A stretch of DNA of 64,000 nucleotides from Halomonas citrativorans (GCF_900163645.1 NZ_FUKM01000057.1:529226-593225), one strand, 5' to 3'. Counted from the stretch's first letter, positions 18,642 to 27,860 are shown. Notes: generated by a model not told the origin, from the letters alone. Numbers and translations are program-made.

Positions 18642-19919
18642 ATGAAATTACTAAAATCAATTGTACTGGCCACCGCAACCTGCGCCACCGCAACTTCAGC
18701 AATGGCCCAGACCGACGTCGTCTGGTGGGACTTCTTTGTGGGCGGTGATGGGCAGCGCATGAAGGCGTTGATTAGCCAGTTTAACGACGAACACCCGGAT
18801 ATTAATATCGATGCCACTTCGTCAGAGTGGGGTGTGCCGTTCTACACGCGGGTGCGCACGGCTGCTGCGGTAGGCCAAGGTCCCGATATGGTTAGCTACC
18901 ACCTGTCCCGAGTGCCGCTGGCGCTATCAGAAGGCATATTACTGCCCATTAGTGAAAGTGACTTGGAGAATGCAGGTCTTGCTCGTACTGACTTTTACGA
19001 GCGCTCAATAGAAGCCGCTTCTGATGATGAAGGGACGCTATATGCGGTGCCCTTTGATATCCATTCGATCATTCTTTATTACAACAAAAGCTATTTAGAG
19101 GGTAGCGAGTATCTTGATGAAGAAGGCAATTTGGTCGGTATTGAGAGTCTGGATGATCTTAATGCCGCGCTAGCGCTTGCTCAGGAAAATGGCTCCCAAA
19201 CACCACTCTCCTATCAAACGGGCGGCCCCGGTGGTATCTGGCGCATCTTCCATACGTTGCTTAGTCAGCAAGGTGGAACGCTGATCGAAGATGGCGAAGT
19301 GTTGCCTGGCGACAACTTCGACAAGGCCGTACGGGCCATCTCGATCATGCAAGAGTGGGGCGATAACGACTATCAACCCGAGCATGCCGAATACGAAGCA
19401 TCGGTTGCCCTGTTCACCTCGGGTCGTTCGGCTTTCTTCATCAACGGTGTGTGGGAGGTTCCAACGCTGGTCGATATGCAAGAGGCGGGCACACTCGGTT
19501 TTGAATGGGGTGCGGTCAAGGTGCCGACCTTGCTAGAAGAAGACGCTATCTGGGCCGATAGCCACGCGTTCGCCATCCCGGTCCAGGGAGATGACGAAAT
19601 GTCGGACGAAAAGCGTGAAGCGGTAATGACCGTTATTGGCTGGATGCAAAATCACTCTATTGACTGGGCAGCTGCCGGTCATATTCCCGCCTATCTTCCT
19701 ACCGCCGAAAGCGAAGAGTTCGCGCAAATGGAACCCAACGCGACCTATGCATCGCTTGCCGATAACGCCGTATATGACGCGCGTTCAACCATCGCGGGTG
19801 TCGCCTCTCCTGTCTACGATGCAGCGCTGAATGTGATTGCACCCGCCATCCATGGTTTTCTGGAGCCAGAGCAGGCTGCGGAGCAAATGCGTCAAGAGCT
19901 GCAGGCGCTCATTAATTAA
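18642..19919 (+). CDS. Family 1 extracellular sugar-binding protein (arabino-oligosaccharide importer)
   Basis: This 425-residue periplasmic binding protein of the CUT1 class has a signal peptide at about 1-22 (ending AMAQT). The sequence then shows the family pattern QFNDEHPDINI, GPDMVSYH and the YAVPFDIHS segment after a domain crossover. TAGGAG precedes the ATG. It lies between its ATPase gene and two permease genes, and arabino-oligosaccharides are the likely ligand because the cluster also holds GH51, GH43 and a secreted arabinanase. The ligand is inferred from context. Confidence 0.9.
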   Translation: MKLLKSIVLATATCATATSAMAQTDVVWWDFFVGGDGQRMKALISQFNDEHPDINIDATSSEWGVPFYTRVRTAAAVGQGPDMVSYHLSRVPLALSEGILLPISESDLENAGLARTDFYERSIEAASDDEGTLYAVPFDIHSIILYYNKSYLEGSEYLDEEGNLVGIESLDDLNAALALAQENGSQTPLSYQTGGPGGIWRIFHTLLSQQGGTLIEDGEVLPGDNFDKAVRAISIMQEWGDNDYQPEHAEYEASVALFTSGRSAFFINGVWEVPTLVDMQEAGTLGFEWGAVKVPTLLEEDAIWADSHAFAIPVQGDDEMSDEKREAVMTVIGWMQNHSIDWAAAGHIPAYLPTAESEEFAQMEPNATYASLADNAVYDARSTIAGVASPVYDAALNVIAPAIHGFLEPEQAAEQMRQELQALIN

Positions 19920-20013
19920 GCGCCTAAAGGGCTAAAAACACTATGGTTGCTCGCACTGCTGATACACGAAAGATGGGCGCATCTGCAGTGCAGTACTTAA
20001 GGGAGTTCCGCCA

Positions 20014-20898
20014 TTGGCTATGATCACAAATCGGCGTAAGCATGTTGTGGTGGCGATGACATTGATTGCGCCCTTCGTGTTTATCTTTGCACTGGTATTT
20101 CTCTACCCGACGGTGCAAATGATAGGAATGAGCTTTACCAACGCGCCACTCATTGGCTCGGGGGAGTGGGTAGGGCTGGATAACTATCGACGCCTGCTAA
20201 GCGATAACCTGTTTTATACCTCGCTCAAAAATAACGGCTATTTTGTACTGCTGACGGTTGTGCCGACCACGGTGATTGCTCTGGCCATTGCGCTGGCGGT
20301 TAATCGTCTTTCAGGACGCATGCAGGCGTTGGTCCTGGCGATCTTTTTTCTGCCCTATATTCTGCCTGTCTCGGTGGTCACTCAGATTTGGGCCTGGATG
20401 CTCGATTTCCAGTTCGGCATACTCCAGCCGCTACTTGAATGGGTAACCGGAAAGCCAGTCGCCGTCTTTAATAATCCTTATTGGGTCATGCCGACGGTTG
20501 CCGCTATTACCATCTGGTGGACGAACGGGTTCAATGTTCTGCTGTTTATTGCGGGGCTGCGCAATATTTCCACTGACTTGTATGAAGCGGCAGCGTTGGA
20601 CGGTGCCTCTCGGCGTCAGCTGTTTATGAAGATTACGTGGCCATTGTTATGGCCGGTTACTGCGCTTGTGTTGACGCTGCAGCTTATTCTCCAACTTAAA
20701 CTGTTCGACCAGGTGTACCTACTGAGCGGAGGCGGCCCTTTCAACTCCTCTTACGTACTGTTGATGATGGTTTACCGTGAGGCTTTCCAGCTTAACCATG
20801 GCGGCTATGCCTCAGCAGTAGCACTGGTGCTATTTGTTCTGATCATGGTCGTCTCGGTACTGCAATTCCAACTGCTGAGAATCGGAGGACGCAAGTGA
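20014..20898 (+). CDS. Sugar ABC importer permease 1 (MalF-like)
   Basis: This 294-residue inner-membrane protein has about six hydrophobic segments. The EAA loop DLYEAAALDGASRRQLFMKITWPLL, which contacts the ATPase, is visible at about 190-214. The start may be TTG at 20014 (8 bases after GGGAG) or ATG at 20020. It overlaps the next permease gene by four bases and forms the heterodimeric channel with it. Confidence 0.9.
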   Translation: MAMITNRRKHVVVAMTLIAPFVFIFALVFLYPTVQMIGMSFTNAPLIGSGEWVGLDNYRRLLSDNLFYTSLKNNGYFVLLTVVPTTVIALAIALAVNRLSGRMQALVLAIFFLPYILPVSVVTQIWAWMLDFQFGILQPLLEWVTGKPVAVFNNPYWVMPTVAAITIWWTNGFNVLLFIAGLRNISTDLYEAAALDGASRRQLFMKITWPLLWPVTALVLTLQLILQLKLFDQVYLLSGGGPFNSSYVLLMMVYREAFQLNHGGYASAVALVLFVLIMVVSVLQFQLLRIGGRK

Positions 20899-21794
20899 GA
20901 GTTCAAAGAGTTTCCAATCCGCGTTGGAAAGCCGCTTCACACGCTGCCAAACCGCGAGGGACGAAAATCGGCACCCGAAAAGTAGAGAATACCGTGCTGC
21001 TGGTCATTACCCTGACGGCTGCCGCTATCTGGATATTTCCGCTTTACTGGGCCTTTGTTACCTCAATCCGCAGTGAGGGTCACGTAGTTAGCGAGGCGGC
21101 AGGGCTGCTGCCCGATATGTTCAGTATGGCCGCCTATCATGATGCACTGTTCAACTCCAATTTGCTGACGTGGTATGTCAACTCCATTGGAACCTCGGTC
21201 ATTATCACTGTGCTGGTGCTGATAACCGGCATGATGTGCGCTTATGCGTTATCGCAAATGCGCTTTCCGGGCCGAAGAGTGCTGTATGCCGTTGTGCTGG
21301 CCAGTTTTATGATTCCCACTCAGGCGCTAGTGGTCACTCAATTCGTACTGATGAGCGACCTTGGACTGGTGAATACCTGGGCGGGGATTATTCTGCCGCA
21401 ACTCATCGTCCCTGTAGTGATTATTGTCTACAAGCAGTTTTTTGATGCGGTACCTCAGGAGATGCGCGAGGCCGTGTTACTGGATGGAGGTGGAGAATAT
21501 ACGCTGCTGTTTAAAGTGTACTTGCCGCTCAATTGGGGAATCACCACGGCGCTTGCGATTATTACCTTCATTATGGCGTGGAACCAATTCTTCTGGCCTT
21601 TCCTGGTCATTACATCAGAAAACATGATGACGATCCCCGTCGGGATCACCCAAGTGCGGGATACTTTCGGCGTTAATTACGCACGGGTGATGGCGGTGGC
21701 GCTATTAGGAGCAGCTCCCGTAGCGATTGCCTACCTAATCTTCCAGAAGAAAGTAACGGAAGCGGTAATGATTTCCTCGGGGGTTAAGGGATGA
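20895..21794 (+). CDS. Sugar ABC importer permease 2 (MalG-like)
   Basis: This 299-residue inner-membrane permease pairs with the upstream MalF-like protein. A basic N-terminus precedes about six membrane segments, and the EAA loop (about 190-205, MREAVLLDGGGEYTLLFKV) is clear. It starts with GTG overlapping the previous stop and ends overlapping the next start (ATGA). The two permeases and the arabinanase should therefore be translated as a coupled set. Confidence 0.9.
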   Translation: MRVQRVSNPRWKAASHAAKPRGTKIGTRKVENTVLLVITLTAAAIWIFPLYWAFVTSIRSEGHVVSEAAGLLPDMFSMAAYHDALFNSNLLTWYVNSIGTSVIITVLVLITGMMCAYALSQMRFPGRRVLYAVVLASFMIPTQALVVTQFVLMSDLGLVNTWAGIILPQLIVPVVIIVYKQFFDAVPQEMREAVLLDGGGEYTLLFKVYLPLNWGITTALAIITFIMAWNQFFWPFLVITSENMMTIPVGITQVRDTFGVNYARVMAVALLGAAPVAIAYLIFQKKVTEAVMISSGVKG

Positions 21795-22879
21795 TAGCTG
21801 CTCACGATAAGGCACGCCCAACAATGCCAAGCAGGCGGCGTTTGACCAAGCTAACAAAAGCGTTACACGTATCCTTGTGCGCACTGCTGGGCGCCGTGCC
21901 GGTCAGCATGGTGGCAGCTGCGGATACTCAAGTGAGTATTCACGACCCCGTGATGGCTCGGGAAGATGGAACTTATTATCTGTTTTCTACCGGGCCTGGA
22001 ATTACCTTCTATAGCTCTCAGGATATGCAGACATGGAAGCATGAAGGACCGGTTTTTGAGCCCGAACCCACGTGGGCGCGTGAGGTAGTGCCGGAGTTTG
22101 CAGGCCATCTCTGGGCGCCCGATATTATTGAGCGCGATGGACAGTACTACTTGTTCTATTCGGTGTCTGCCTTTGGTCTCAATACGTCGGCGATTGGCGT
22201 GACGATCAACCAGACGCTGGATCCTGATAGCCCTGATTATCATTGGGTTGATCAGGGCGTCGTAGTGCAGTCGTTGCCTAATCGTGACCTATGGAATGCC
22301 ATTGATCCCAATATCGTCATCGATGCAGACGGCGATGCCTGGATGAGCTTTGGTTCTTTCTGGGGAGGCATCAAGCTGGTACGTCTTGCCGACAACCTGA
22401 TAGAAGTGGCGCAGCCTGAAGAATGGTACACCTTGGCCAAGCTCGAACGCCCGGCTTTTGTACTTGATAGCCAGGCAGGCCCCGCTGAAATTGAGGCACC
22501 GTTCATCTTCCAACGTGGTGATTATTATTACCTGTTCGTTTCCTATGGTAAGTGTTGCCGTGGTGAAGAGAGCACTTACCATCTGGCTGTTGGCCGTTCG
22601 GCGGATGTGCAAGGACCGTACCTGGATAAAGACGGTATCGATATGGCAGTTGGAGGGGGCTCCGTCATCCTTGAAGGCAACGATCAGTGGTATGGCGTTG
22701 GCCATAACAGTATCTACACATTCGATGATCAGGATTATCTGATTTTCCACGCCTACGAAGCGGCCGATGAAGGTCTGCAAAAACTAAAGATTGCACAGGT
22801 TGAATGGCCTGATGGGTGGCCAGAAGTGAAAACAGCCGTGCTTGAGGAGTATCAAAGTCAGCTCCAGCCGGTTGAATAG
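21791..22879 (+). CDS. Secreted GH43 endo-1,5-alpha-L-arabinanase
   Basis: This 362-residue exported beta-propeller enzyme would cut the arabinan backbone. A basic region and hydrophobic signal segment (about 14-44) end at VAAAD. Predicted catalytic residues are Asp52 (HDPVM), Asp172 (AIDPN) and Glu235 (EAPFIF), as in GH43 subfamily 5 arabinanases; the WGGIKL and SYGKCCRGEESTY segments also fit. The start overlaps the MalG-like gene, and ATG codons within the first 12 residues are alternative starts. It supplies oligosaccharides to the importer encoded upstream. Confidence 0.9.
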   Translation: MIAAHDKARPTMPSRRRLTKLTKALHVSLCALLGAVPVSMVAAADTQVSIHDPVMAREDGTYYLFSTGPGITFYSSQDMQTWKHEGPVFEPEPTWAREVVPEFAGHLWAPDIIERDGQYYLFYSVSAFGLNTSAIGVTINQTLDPDSPDYHWVDQGVVVQSLPNRDLWNAIDPNIVIDADGDAWMSFGSFWGGIKLVRLADNLIEVAQPEEWYTLAKLERPAFVLDSQAGPAEIEAPFIFQRGDYYYLFVSYGKCCRGEESTYHLAVGRSADVQGPYLDKDGIDMAVGGGSVILEGNDQWYGVGHNSIYTFDDQDYLIFHAYEAADEGLQKLKIAQVEWPDGWPEVKTAVLEEYQSQLQPVE

Positions 22880-23209
22880 CACCGTGGGTAAACTGTCCAA
22901 GAGAGGAGAAGCCTATGTAACAATCTTATCGTTATAGCCTTCCATTAATAGTCATTTAAATAATGTTGTTAATGGCTTAAAGAGTATCAGACGTTATCTG
23001 ACTTGCTTGGGTGTGGAGTGCTTATAGCACTCTACAGGGGACGTTTTGCCCATTTGTAAGATTAGGGCGGCTGATACTGATGAAATAATTACTGCTGGTA
23101 AGAGTGGGTGGTTAAACCTGTCCATAAAACACTTCTAATAAGAGTGTGGGAGTAAGGGCGCTTCGCTCCTGTTTGAACTAACTAAAACAATCAATAAGGA
23201 TAAATAAAT
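22880..23209. other. Intergenic region upstream of the porin gene
   Basis: This 330-base AT-rich region has no supported coding frame. It probably contains the porin promoter and leader. A 17-bp odd palindrome lies at 23016-23032 and is listed separately. A weak ACACT/AGTGT inverted repeat is seen near 23129-23148. Confidence 0.45.
23016..23032. promoter_or_regulatory. Palindrome upstream of the porin gene
   Basis: GAGTGCT-TAT-AGCACTC is a perfect 7+3+7 inverted repeat about 180 bases before the porin start. It lacks a U-tract, so it looks more like an operator than a terminator. It differs from the ATGTTSAACAT operators elsewhere in the region. Confidence 0.35.
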
Positions 23210-24367
23210 ATGCTGTTTTCTCGATATAAAAAACTACCTTTGGTAGTCGCTATCTCTTTGGGAACCACGACATCAGCAATGGCTGCTGTGACTTATGAAG
23301 ATGAGAGGGGATCAATAAGTTTTGGTGGTGATGTAGAGTTAGATATCAATGCTTATAACGAGCATGAAGGTGGTGTTTCGCTATTCCGAGGCCAAACCAA
23401 TGAGCCACTTAATCGCGATGACCGCTTTAATCAAGATGGCCGTATCCTGTTGGATATTAGCGGTGAACGCCATCATGGCGATAACTATGCCAGGTTCAAG
23501 TTACAGCCGCTTTGGGGAACCAGCGGTAATGCGGGGTTAGACGATGCCTGGTTGGCGATTGGTAGTGAGCAAGGAACCGAAATCAAGGTCGGTCGCTTCG
23601 AAGCCTATGACCTGTTTCCGCTAGGACACGATATTTTTATTCAGTATAGTGGAACAACCTCGGACGAACTATACAGCGATGGTCAGAGCTATGTTTATCA
23701 AACCAGAGAAGGTCGAGGGCGTGGCGATTCAGGGCAAATTGCGCTGAGCCACCGCTTTGATAATGGCTTCTACGCTGAAGTAGCCACACTGCTGGGTAAT
23801 CGCTCAGGCCTTTTTGATGGTGATACCTATCATGGCTATCGTATTGCCGACGATACCAAAAGCGCTGCGATCGTTCGCCCGGTTATTGCTTGGCAACCCG
23901 GCGACTGGTCATTTGCGTTAGGCATGGAAACCAATGTCGTAAAAGACTCGGTGGTAGATATACGGGGAGAAGACATTGGTGATCGTACGGGGTACGGTGC
24001 TACAGCCTCTTATAACGGAAACGACCTGATTCTTAATTTCAGTTTGGCCCATTTGGACGCCCATAAAGAGACTAATAGCTCAGCGGGTGTTAACACCATC
24101 TGGAATAATATCGGGCTGGGGTATATTTATGCTCGTAACCAAATTGACGAGATCAATCCAGCCGCTGAAATGGATTTTATGACCCCTGAAGGGCGTAATG
24201 AGTCGAACACGGTTTACACATCGTATCGCTTTGCCGATACGCTGGGATTGAAGGATTTTGATACTTATATTGGGGCTTACTATAGCTACGTTGATCATGA
24301 GAGTGATGCTAATAGCGACGACACCAACCGCTATGGTGCTCGGATACGCCTCAAGTACTTCTTCTGA
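23210..24367 (+). CDS. Outer-membrane porin, probably for oligosaccharides
   Basis: This 385-residue protein has a signal peptide (about 1-25, ending AMAAV) and then many alternating beta-strands, ending in the aromatic C-terminal signature of outer-membrane barrels (RLKYFF). The mature part is acidic, as usual in halophiles. I do not recognise the exact family. Its position directly after the arabinan uptake operon suggests it admits arabino-oligosaccharides. AGGA lies about 10 bases before the ATG, and a strong terminator follows. Confidence 0.8.
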   Translation: MLFSRYKKLPLVVAISLGTTTSAMAAVTYEDERGSISFGGDVELDINAYNEHEGGVSLFRGQTNEPLNRDDRFNQDGRILLDISGERHHGDNYARFKLQPLWGTSGNAGLDDAWLAIGSEQGTEIKVGRFEAYDLFPLGHDIFIQYSGTTSDELYSDGQSYVYQTREGRGRGDSGQIALSHRFDNGFYAEVATLLGNRSGLFDGDTYHGYRIADDTKSAAIVRPVIAWQPGDWSFALGMETNVVKDSVVDIRGEDIGDRTGYGATASYNGNDLILNFSLAHLDAHKETNSSAGVNTIWNNIGLGYIYARNQIDEINPAAEMDFMTPEGRNESNTVYTSYRFADTLGLKDFDTYIGAYYSYVDHESDANSDDTNRYGARIRLKYFF

Positions 24368-24755
24368 TAACGATAGCCTGCCCCAAGGAGGGGGTGGTTG
24401 CTTTTGCTGATTTGATCCTTTGCGCCTAGTGATCCTGGGCGCTTTTTTAGTTATCAGCGCAGCTAACGGTTGTAGCATTAACCGCACCTGGCATGACCAA
24501 AGCGGGCTCATGTGCCACAGTTAAACAGTAAATTATTAAATATATTTCATAAAATCAATAGGTTGGCATGCTATTGTTGAGCTTAAGTTTTTGACTTTAT
24601 ATATGTTTTTTGTTTTTTAGAAAAACCTGGTACGACGCGTGCAGTAACCAGGACAAGAACGCAGCATCAGGATGATGGTTGGTTCTTGGCTAGATGTTCC
24701 TTGTTTGATTTATTTTTACGAAGCAACAGAAAGCAGATTACTTAGGAGGCACGAC
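24368..24755. other. Intergenic region between the porin and acidic-protein genes
   Basis: This 388-base stretch contains the porin terminator (24422-24448), an AT-rich part at about 24530-24620 with a TTGACT at 24591-24596 that could be a -35 element, and a CCTGGT/ACCAGG stem at about 24627-24652. No coding frame is convincing before the ATG at 24756. Confidence 0.4.
24422..24448 (+). terminator. Intrinsic terminator after the porin gene
   Basis: GCGCC pairs with GGCGC across an 11-base loop and is followed by six T residues. It lies about 55 bases after the porin stop codon. Confidence 0.75.
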
Positions 24756-25049
24756 ATGAAAATGGAAGCTCTGAAAAAACTAGGTATTTTAGGCGTATCG
24801 TTTGGTCTGATCGCAAGCCCTCTTGCGTTTGCTGAAATGGAAAGTGGCGCTGAGCAAGAGCCAGTGCCGCAAGAAGAGCCGACGCAGGACGAGCAAGGCA
24901 GCTTTAATTCGTATGACACTGAACAGCAAGATCAAGATGTAACCACTGAGTATGAAGAGGAAGAGCAAGAATTCACCTATGAAGAAGAGGAAGAGGAAGA
25001 GGAGCAGGAGTACGAAACCACTGATGGCGATGACGACACCCAGTGGTAA
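24756..25049 (+). CDS. Small exported, extremely acidic protein
   Basis: This 97-residue protein is not recognised as any known family. A signal peptide (about 1-25; hydrophobic GILGVSFGLIASPLAFA) is followed by a mature region of about 72 residues. That region is dominated by Glu, Asp and Gln, contains runs of Glu, and has no Lys, Arg or His. The ATG follows a strong TAGGAGG site, and an excellent terminator lies 50 bases downstream, so it is a monocistronic real gene. Possible roles (cation binding, periplasmic polyanion, salt adaptation) are speculation. Confidence 0.8.
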   Translation: MKMEALKKLGILGVSFGLIASPLAFAEMESGAEQEPVPQEEPTQDEQGSFNSYDTEQQDQDVTTEYEEEEQEFTYEEEEEEEEQEYETTDGDDDTQW

Positions 25050-25100
25050 TTAACCCGCTAATGGAATAACGCTTGCTCTGGCTTACGGATGAGCCACAAA

Positions 25101-25127
25101 ATGCCCCGCCGCCTGCGGGGCATTTTT
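25101..25127 (+). terminator. Intrinsic terminator after the acidic-protein gene
   Basis: A perfect 9-bp stem (ATGCCCCGC/GCGGGGCAT) with a five-base loop runs straight into a T5 tract, about 50 bases after the stop codon. Confidence 0.85.
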
Positions 25128-25221
25128 GCGTTTAAAGCCCAAAGAAAAAGTTGTTGCCTTATCGTCTATTGTTAACATTACGTACCCCTTGGCCCGTTAT
25201 GACTATAAGGAAGCCTGTATC

Positions 25222-26328
25222 GTGGTGAACTGGAAAGAGGCGCCGCAGCTTCCTAAAGCGGAAGGGCGAATCGCGGCTATCGATTTGGCGCGAGGCATTG
25301 CGATTGGCTTAATGATTGTCAGCCACACGGTTAGCGGGCTGATAGGCATACGTAATGTGCCTGACTGGGGCATGGTGCCTATTCATCTATTGACCAAATT
25401 TTCCTCATCACTGTTTATTTTGGTATTCGGCATTGCCCTGGCAGTGGCCTTTCTTTCTCACACCCAAAGCGATGATTGGCCTAAACGACGCCTTAAGCTA
25501 TGGCTACGCGCGATTGAAGTGTGGTTCTGGTACAAGGCGCTCATTATTATCGAGATGCTGCCGTTTAGTAGCCCTGGCGATATTGTCGATACGCTGCTTT
25601 ATGGGCGCTTTGGAATCTGGGTCGAGATTTTAGGCTTTTATGCCATTGCCCTGCTTTGGGTGCCGCTTATTCTACCGCTATGGGCACGGGCGCCTCTTTG
25701 GAGCCGGATTGCCACACTGGTTGGCTTAACCGCACTTTCTGCCTGGTTACAAGGGCTGAGCTTTGGCGGTAACGATATCCTGAAAGCCTTACTGGTCGAC
25801 CACCCCGACCACTACGCCTGGGGGCAGATTAGCCGGGCGCCCCTTATCCTGGCGGGATTGTTGGTAGGCGAAGCGCTATTGCGCTGTTACTTTACGGCTC
25901 ACTTGCGCCGCCGCTTGGTGTTAATACTGCTGGCGGTAGGCGCGTTAATGGTAATGGCATTTTATGGTCTCGCGTTGGCGGATGGCCGTGTTTATGCCGC
26001 CATGATGGCCGTTGCCAATAACGCAGGCAAACATCCGCCTGGCCTGGAATTCATGCTGTTTAGTGTAGGTGGCGCGCTTATTTTGCTCGCATTGGCACTG
26101 GCCGGTGGAGCAGCTGCCGCCAAGGCACTTTTGCCGCTCACCGTGGTCGGCAGCGATGCGCTAAAAGCGTTTATTTTTCATATTGTGATGATCTTTCTCG
26201 TGCTGCGCTTTTTGCTGCAAGGCGAGGGCATGTATACCTACCCACAGGCGCTGGCGATTAGCGGCGTGTTGATACTGGGCGCCGCCGTGTGGATTTGGGT
26301 GACACGTTGGATCGCAGCTCACCGCTAA
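25222..26328 (+). CDS. Integral membrane acyltransferase-like protein (HGSNAT/DUF1624-like)
   Basis: This protein of about 368 residues has around ten hydrophobic segments. Its N-terminal RIAAIDLARGIAIGLMIVSH motif resembles bacterial membrane proteins related to heparan-alpha-glucosaminide N-acetyltransferase and acyltransferase-3 proteins. An open frame extends back to 25126, but that would overlap the upstream terminator. GTG at 25222 (or 25225), about 9 bases after AAGGAA, is the better start. The next gene follows within 11 bases. The substrate is unknown; an envelope-modifying role is only suggested by the family. Confidence 0.65.
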   Translation: MVNWKEAPQLPKAEGRIAAIDLARGIAIGLMIVSHTVSGLIGIRNVPDWGMVPIHLLTKFSSSLFILVFGIALAVAFLSHTQSDDWPKRRLKLWLRAIEVWFWYKALIIIEMLPFSSPGDIVDTLLYGRFGIWVEILGFYAIALLWVPLILPLWARAPLWSRIATLVGLTALSAWLQGLSFGGNDILKALLVDHPDHYAWGQISRAPLILAGLLVGEALLRCYFTAHLRRRLVLILLAVGALMVMAFYGLALADGRVYAAMMAVANNAGKHPPGLEFMLFSVGGALILLALALAGGAAAAKALLPLTVVGSDALKAFIFHIVMIFLVLRFLLQGEGMYTYPQALAISGVLILGAAVWIWVTRWIAAHR

Positions 26329-26339
26329 GAGGACATGGT

Positions 26340-27482
26340 TTGCAACGACAGCAACAATGGCAACGCTGGCTGCTAGCCATAGTGTGTTTAATGGCACTGC
26401 CAGCCTATGCCGACGGTGCTCAAACACAGGAACTTGAAACACAGGCTTTTGAGACGAACTGGTACTACGAGGTCGATAAACAGAGTACATGGCAGGCTGA
26501 CTTGAATGCCCGAGTCGCCGCTATTGAGGGCATCTTTGAAGGCACGTTAGGGGTGTATGTACAAAACCTGGCCACCGGAGAGGCCTACTCGTGGCACGCG
26601 GACAGGCCCTGGTATTTGGCCTCGTTGGTAAAAGTGCCTATTGCCGCCCAAGTGCTTGCTGAACGTCAAGCAGGCACGCTGTCACTGGATGAGCGCTTAA
26701 CGCTTTCTCGCAGTGACTTTGTGGATGGCGCGGGCCCCGTGATCTGGCACGACCCGGGGACGCCGATCTCGATTCGCTACTTGCTTGAACAGATGATTAC
26801 CGTCAGTGATAACACGGCATCCGATATGTTGATTGACCGCGTGGGCCTTGCTGACGTCAATGCTCGGGCGAGAACAATGATTGCGGATAGTGGAGGCAAC
26901 CCTGACGATATCGGTCCGATTACCAAGCTGGTCGGCGTTCGTCAGGGCGTTTATGGGCAGTTACACCCTGACGCGCGAACGCTGGGCGGCATGGATTTTA
27001 TCGCCTTGCGCCAGCACCGGTTAGGCCAACGTGCGGCTGCGCTGGCTCGGCGGCTGGATATTGACCCATCCACGCTCAAGCAACCTGACTATGATCACGC
27101 GTTTGATGCCTATGAGGCGACCGGTGAAAACGTCGGCACGCTGCGTGCCTACGGCGACCTGTTGGCAAGTGTGTATAAAGAGGCAGCGAGCGGTGGTTTA
27201 GGTGCCCAGGCGAGCCAGGCACTTCTGGAGGTAATGCAGCGAACAACATCGGGCGACAATCGATTGACGGCCGGGATGAGCGACACCACCCGTTTTGCGC
27301 ATAAAACCGGTACTCAGCATCGGCGCAGTTGCGATGCGGGCATTGCTATGCATGAAGAAGCTAATGGCCCTTGGGTGATCGTTGCTTGCAGCCGGGGGCC
27401 GGTAGCGGTGAATGACCATGAACGTGCGCTGGCGCGAGTAGGCGATGCGTTACGCTATAGCGGTGCGCTCGGGAAGCCTTGA
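26340..27482 (+). CDS. Class A beta-lactamase-fold serine hydrolase
   Basis: This exported protein of about 380 residues has a signal segment (LLAIVCLMALPAYADG). It then carries the three active-site motifs of the serine penicillin-binding/beta-lactamase superfamily: SLVK (nucleophile Ser about 95), SDN (about 156) and KTG (about 321). The class A omega-loop Glu-x-x-x-Asn is not obvious, and the chain is longer than a typical resistance beta-lactamase. A peptidoglycan-related role is as likely as antibiotic hydrolysis. The TTG at 26340 follows AGAGGA; an earlier GTG lies inside the preceding gene. It is probably cotranscribed with that membrane protein. Confidence 0.8.
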   Translation: MQRQQQWQRWLLAIVCLMALPAYADGAQTQELETQAFETNWYYEVDKQSTWQADLNARVAAIEGIFEGTLGVYVQNLATGEAYSWHADRPWYLASLVKVPIAAQVLAERQAGTLSLDERLTLSRSDFVDGAGPVIWHDPGTPISIRYLLEQMITVSDNTASDMLIDRVGLADVNARARTMIADSGGNPDDIGPITKLVGVRQGVYGQLHPDARTLGGMDFIALRQHRLGQRAAALARRLDIDPSTLKQPDYDHAFDAYEATGENVGTLRAYGDLLASVYKEAASGGLGAQASQALLEVMQRTTSGDNRLTAGMSDTTRFAHKTGTQHRRSCDAGIAMHEEANGPWVIVACSRGPVAVNDHERALARVGDALRYSGALGKP

Positions 27483-27568
27483 GTATGCTGTGTCGCAGGT
27501 ACACACGCTGCCAAGGCGAGCGTGATAAACTAGCGGCTTCATTTCATTGATACATGCAGGAGGTTGTT

Positions 27569-27847
27569 ATGGCAAACGCCAGCGCCCGTCATATTTTGGT
27601 TAGCAGTGAAGAGCAGTGTTTAGCGCTTAAACAGGAAATCGAAAACGGCCGTGATTTTGCCGATGTCGCCAAGCAGCACTCTAGCTGCCCTTCTGGCCGC
27701 CAGGGCGGCGACTTGGGTAGCTTCGGCCCCGGCCAAATGGTGCCTGAGTTCGACAAGGTGGTGTTCAGCGGTGAGCTGGGTCAGGTACACGGCCCGGTGA
27801 AAACTCAGTTTGGTTATCACCTGCTCGAAATCACTGACCGCACCTAA
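27569..27847 (+). CDS. ppiC: Parvulin-type peptidyl-prolyl isomerase
   Basis: This 92-residue cytoplasmic isomerase matches E. coli PpiC in length. The parvulin core is nearly the whole protein: ARHILVSSEEQC, CPSGRQGGDLGSFGPGQMV and the C-terminal TQFGYHLLEI. The ATG is six bases after CAGGAGG; an upstream in-frame ATG at 27554 overlaps that ribosome site and is unlikely. A strong stem-loop lies just downstream. Confidence 0.93.
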   Translation: MANASARHILVSSEEQCLALKQEIENGRDFADVAKQHSSCPSGRQGGDLGSFGPGQMVPEFDKVVFSGELGQVHGPVKTQFGYHLLEITDRT

Positions 27848-27860
27848 ACGTTGCGTCTCT

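Noticed and set aside
25126..25221. Longer start for the membrane acyltransferase-like gene at TTG 25126
   Set aside because: It would begin inside the terminator of the preceding gene and adds a segment unlike the family.
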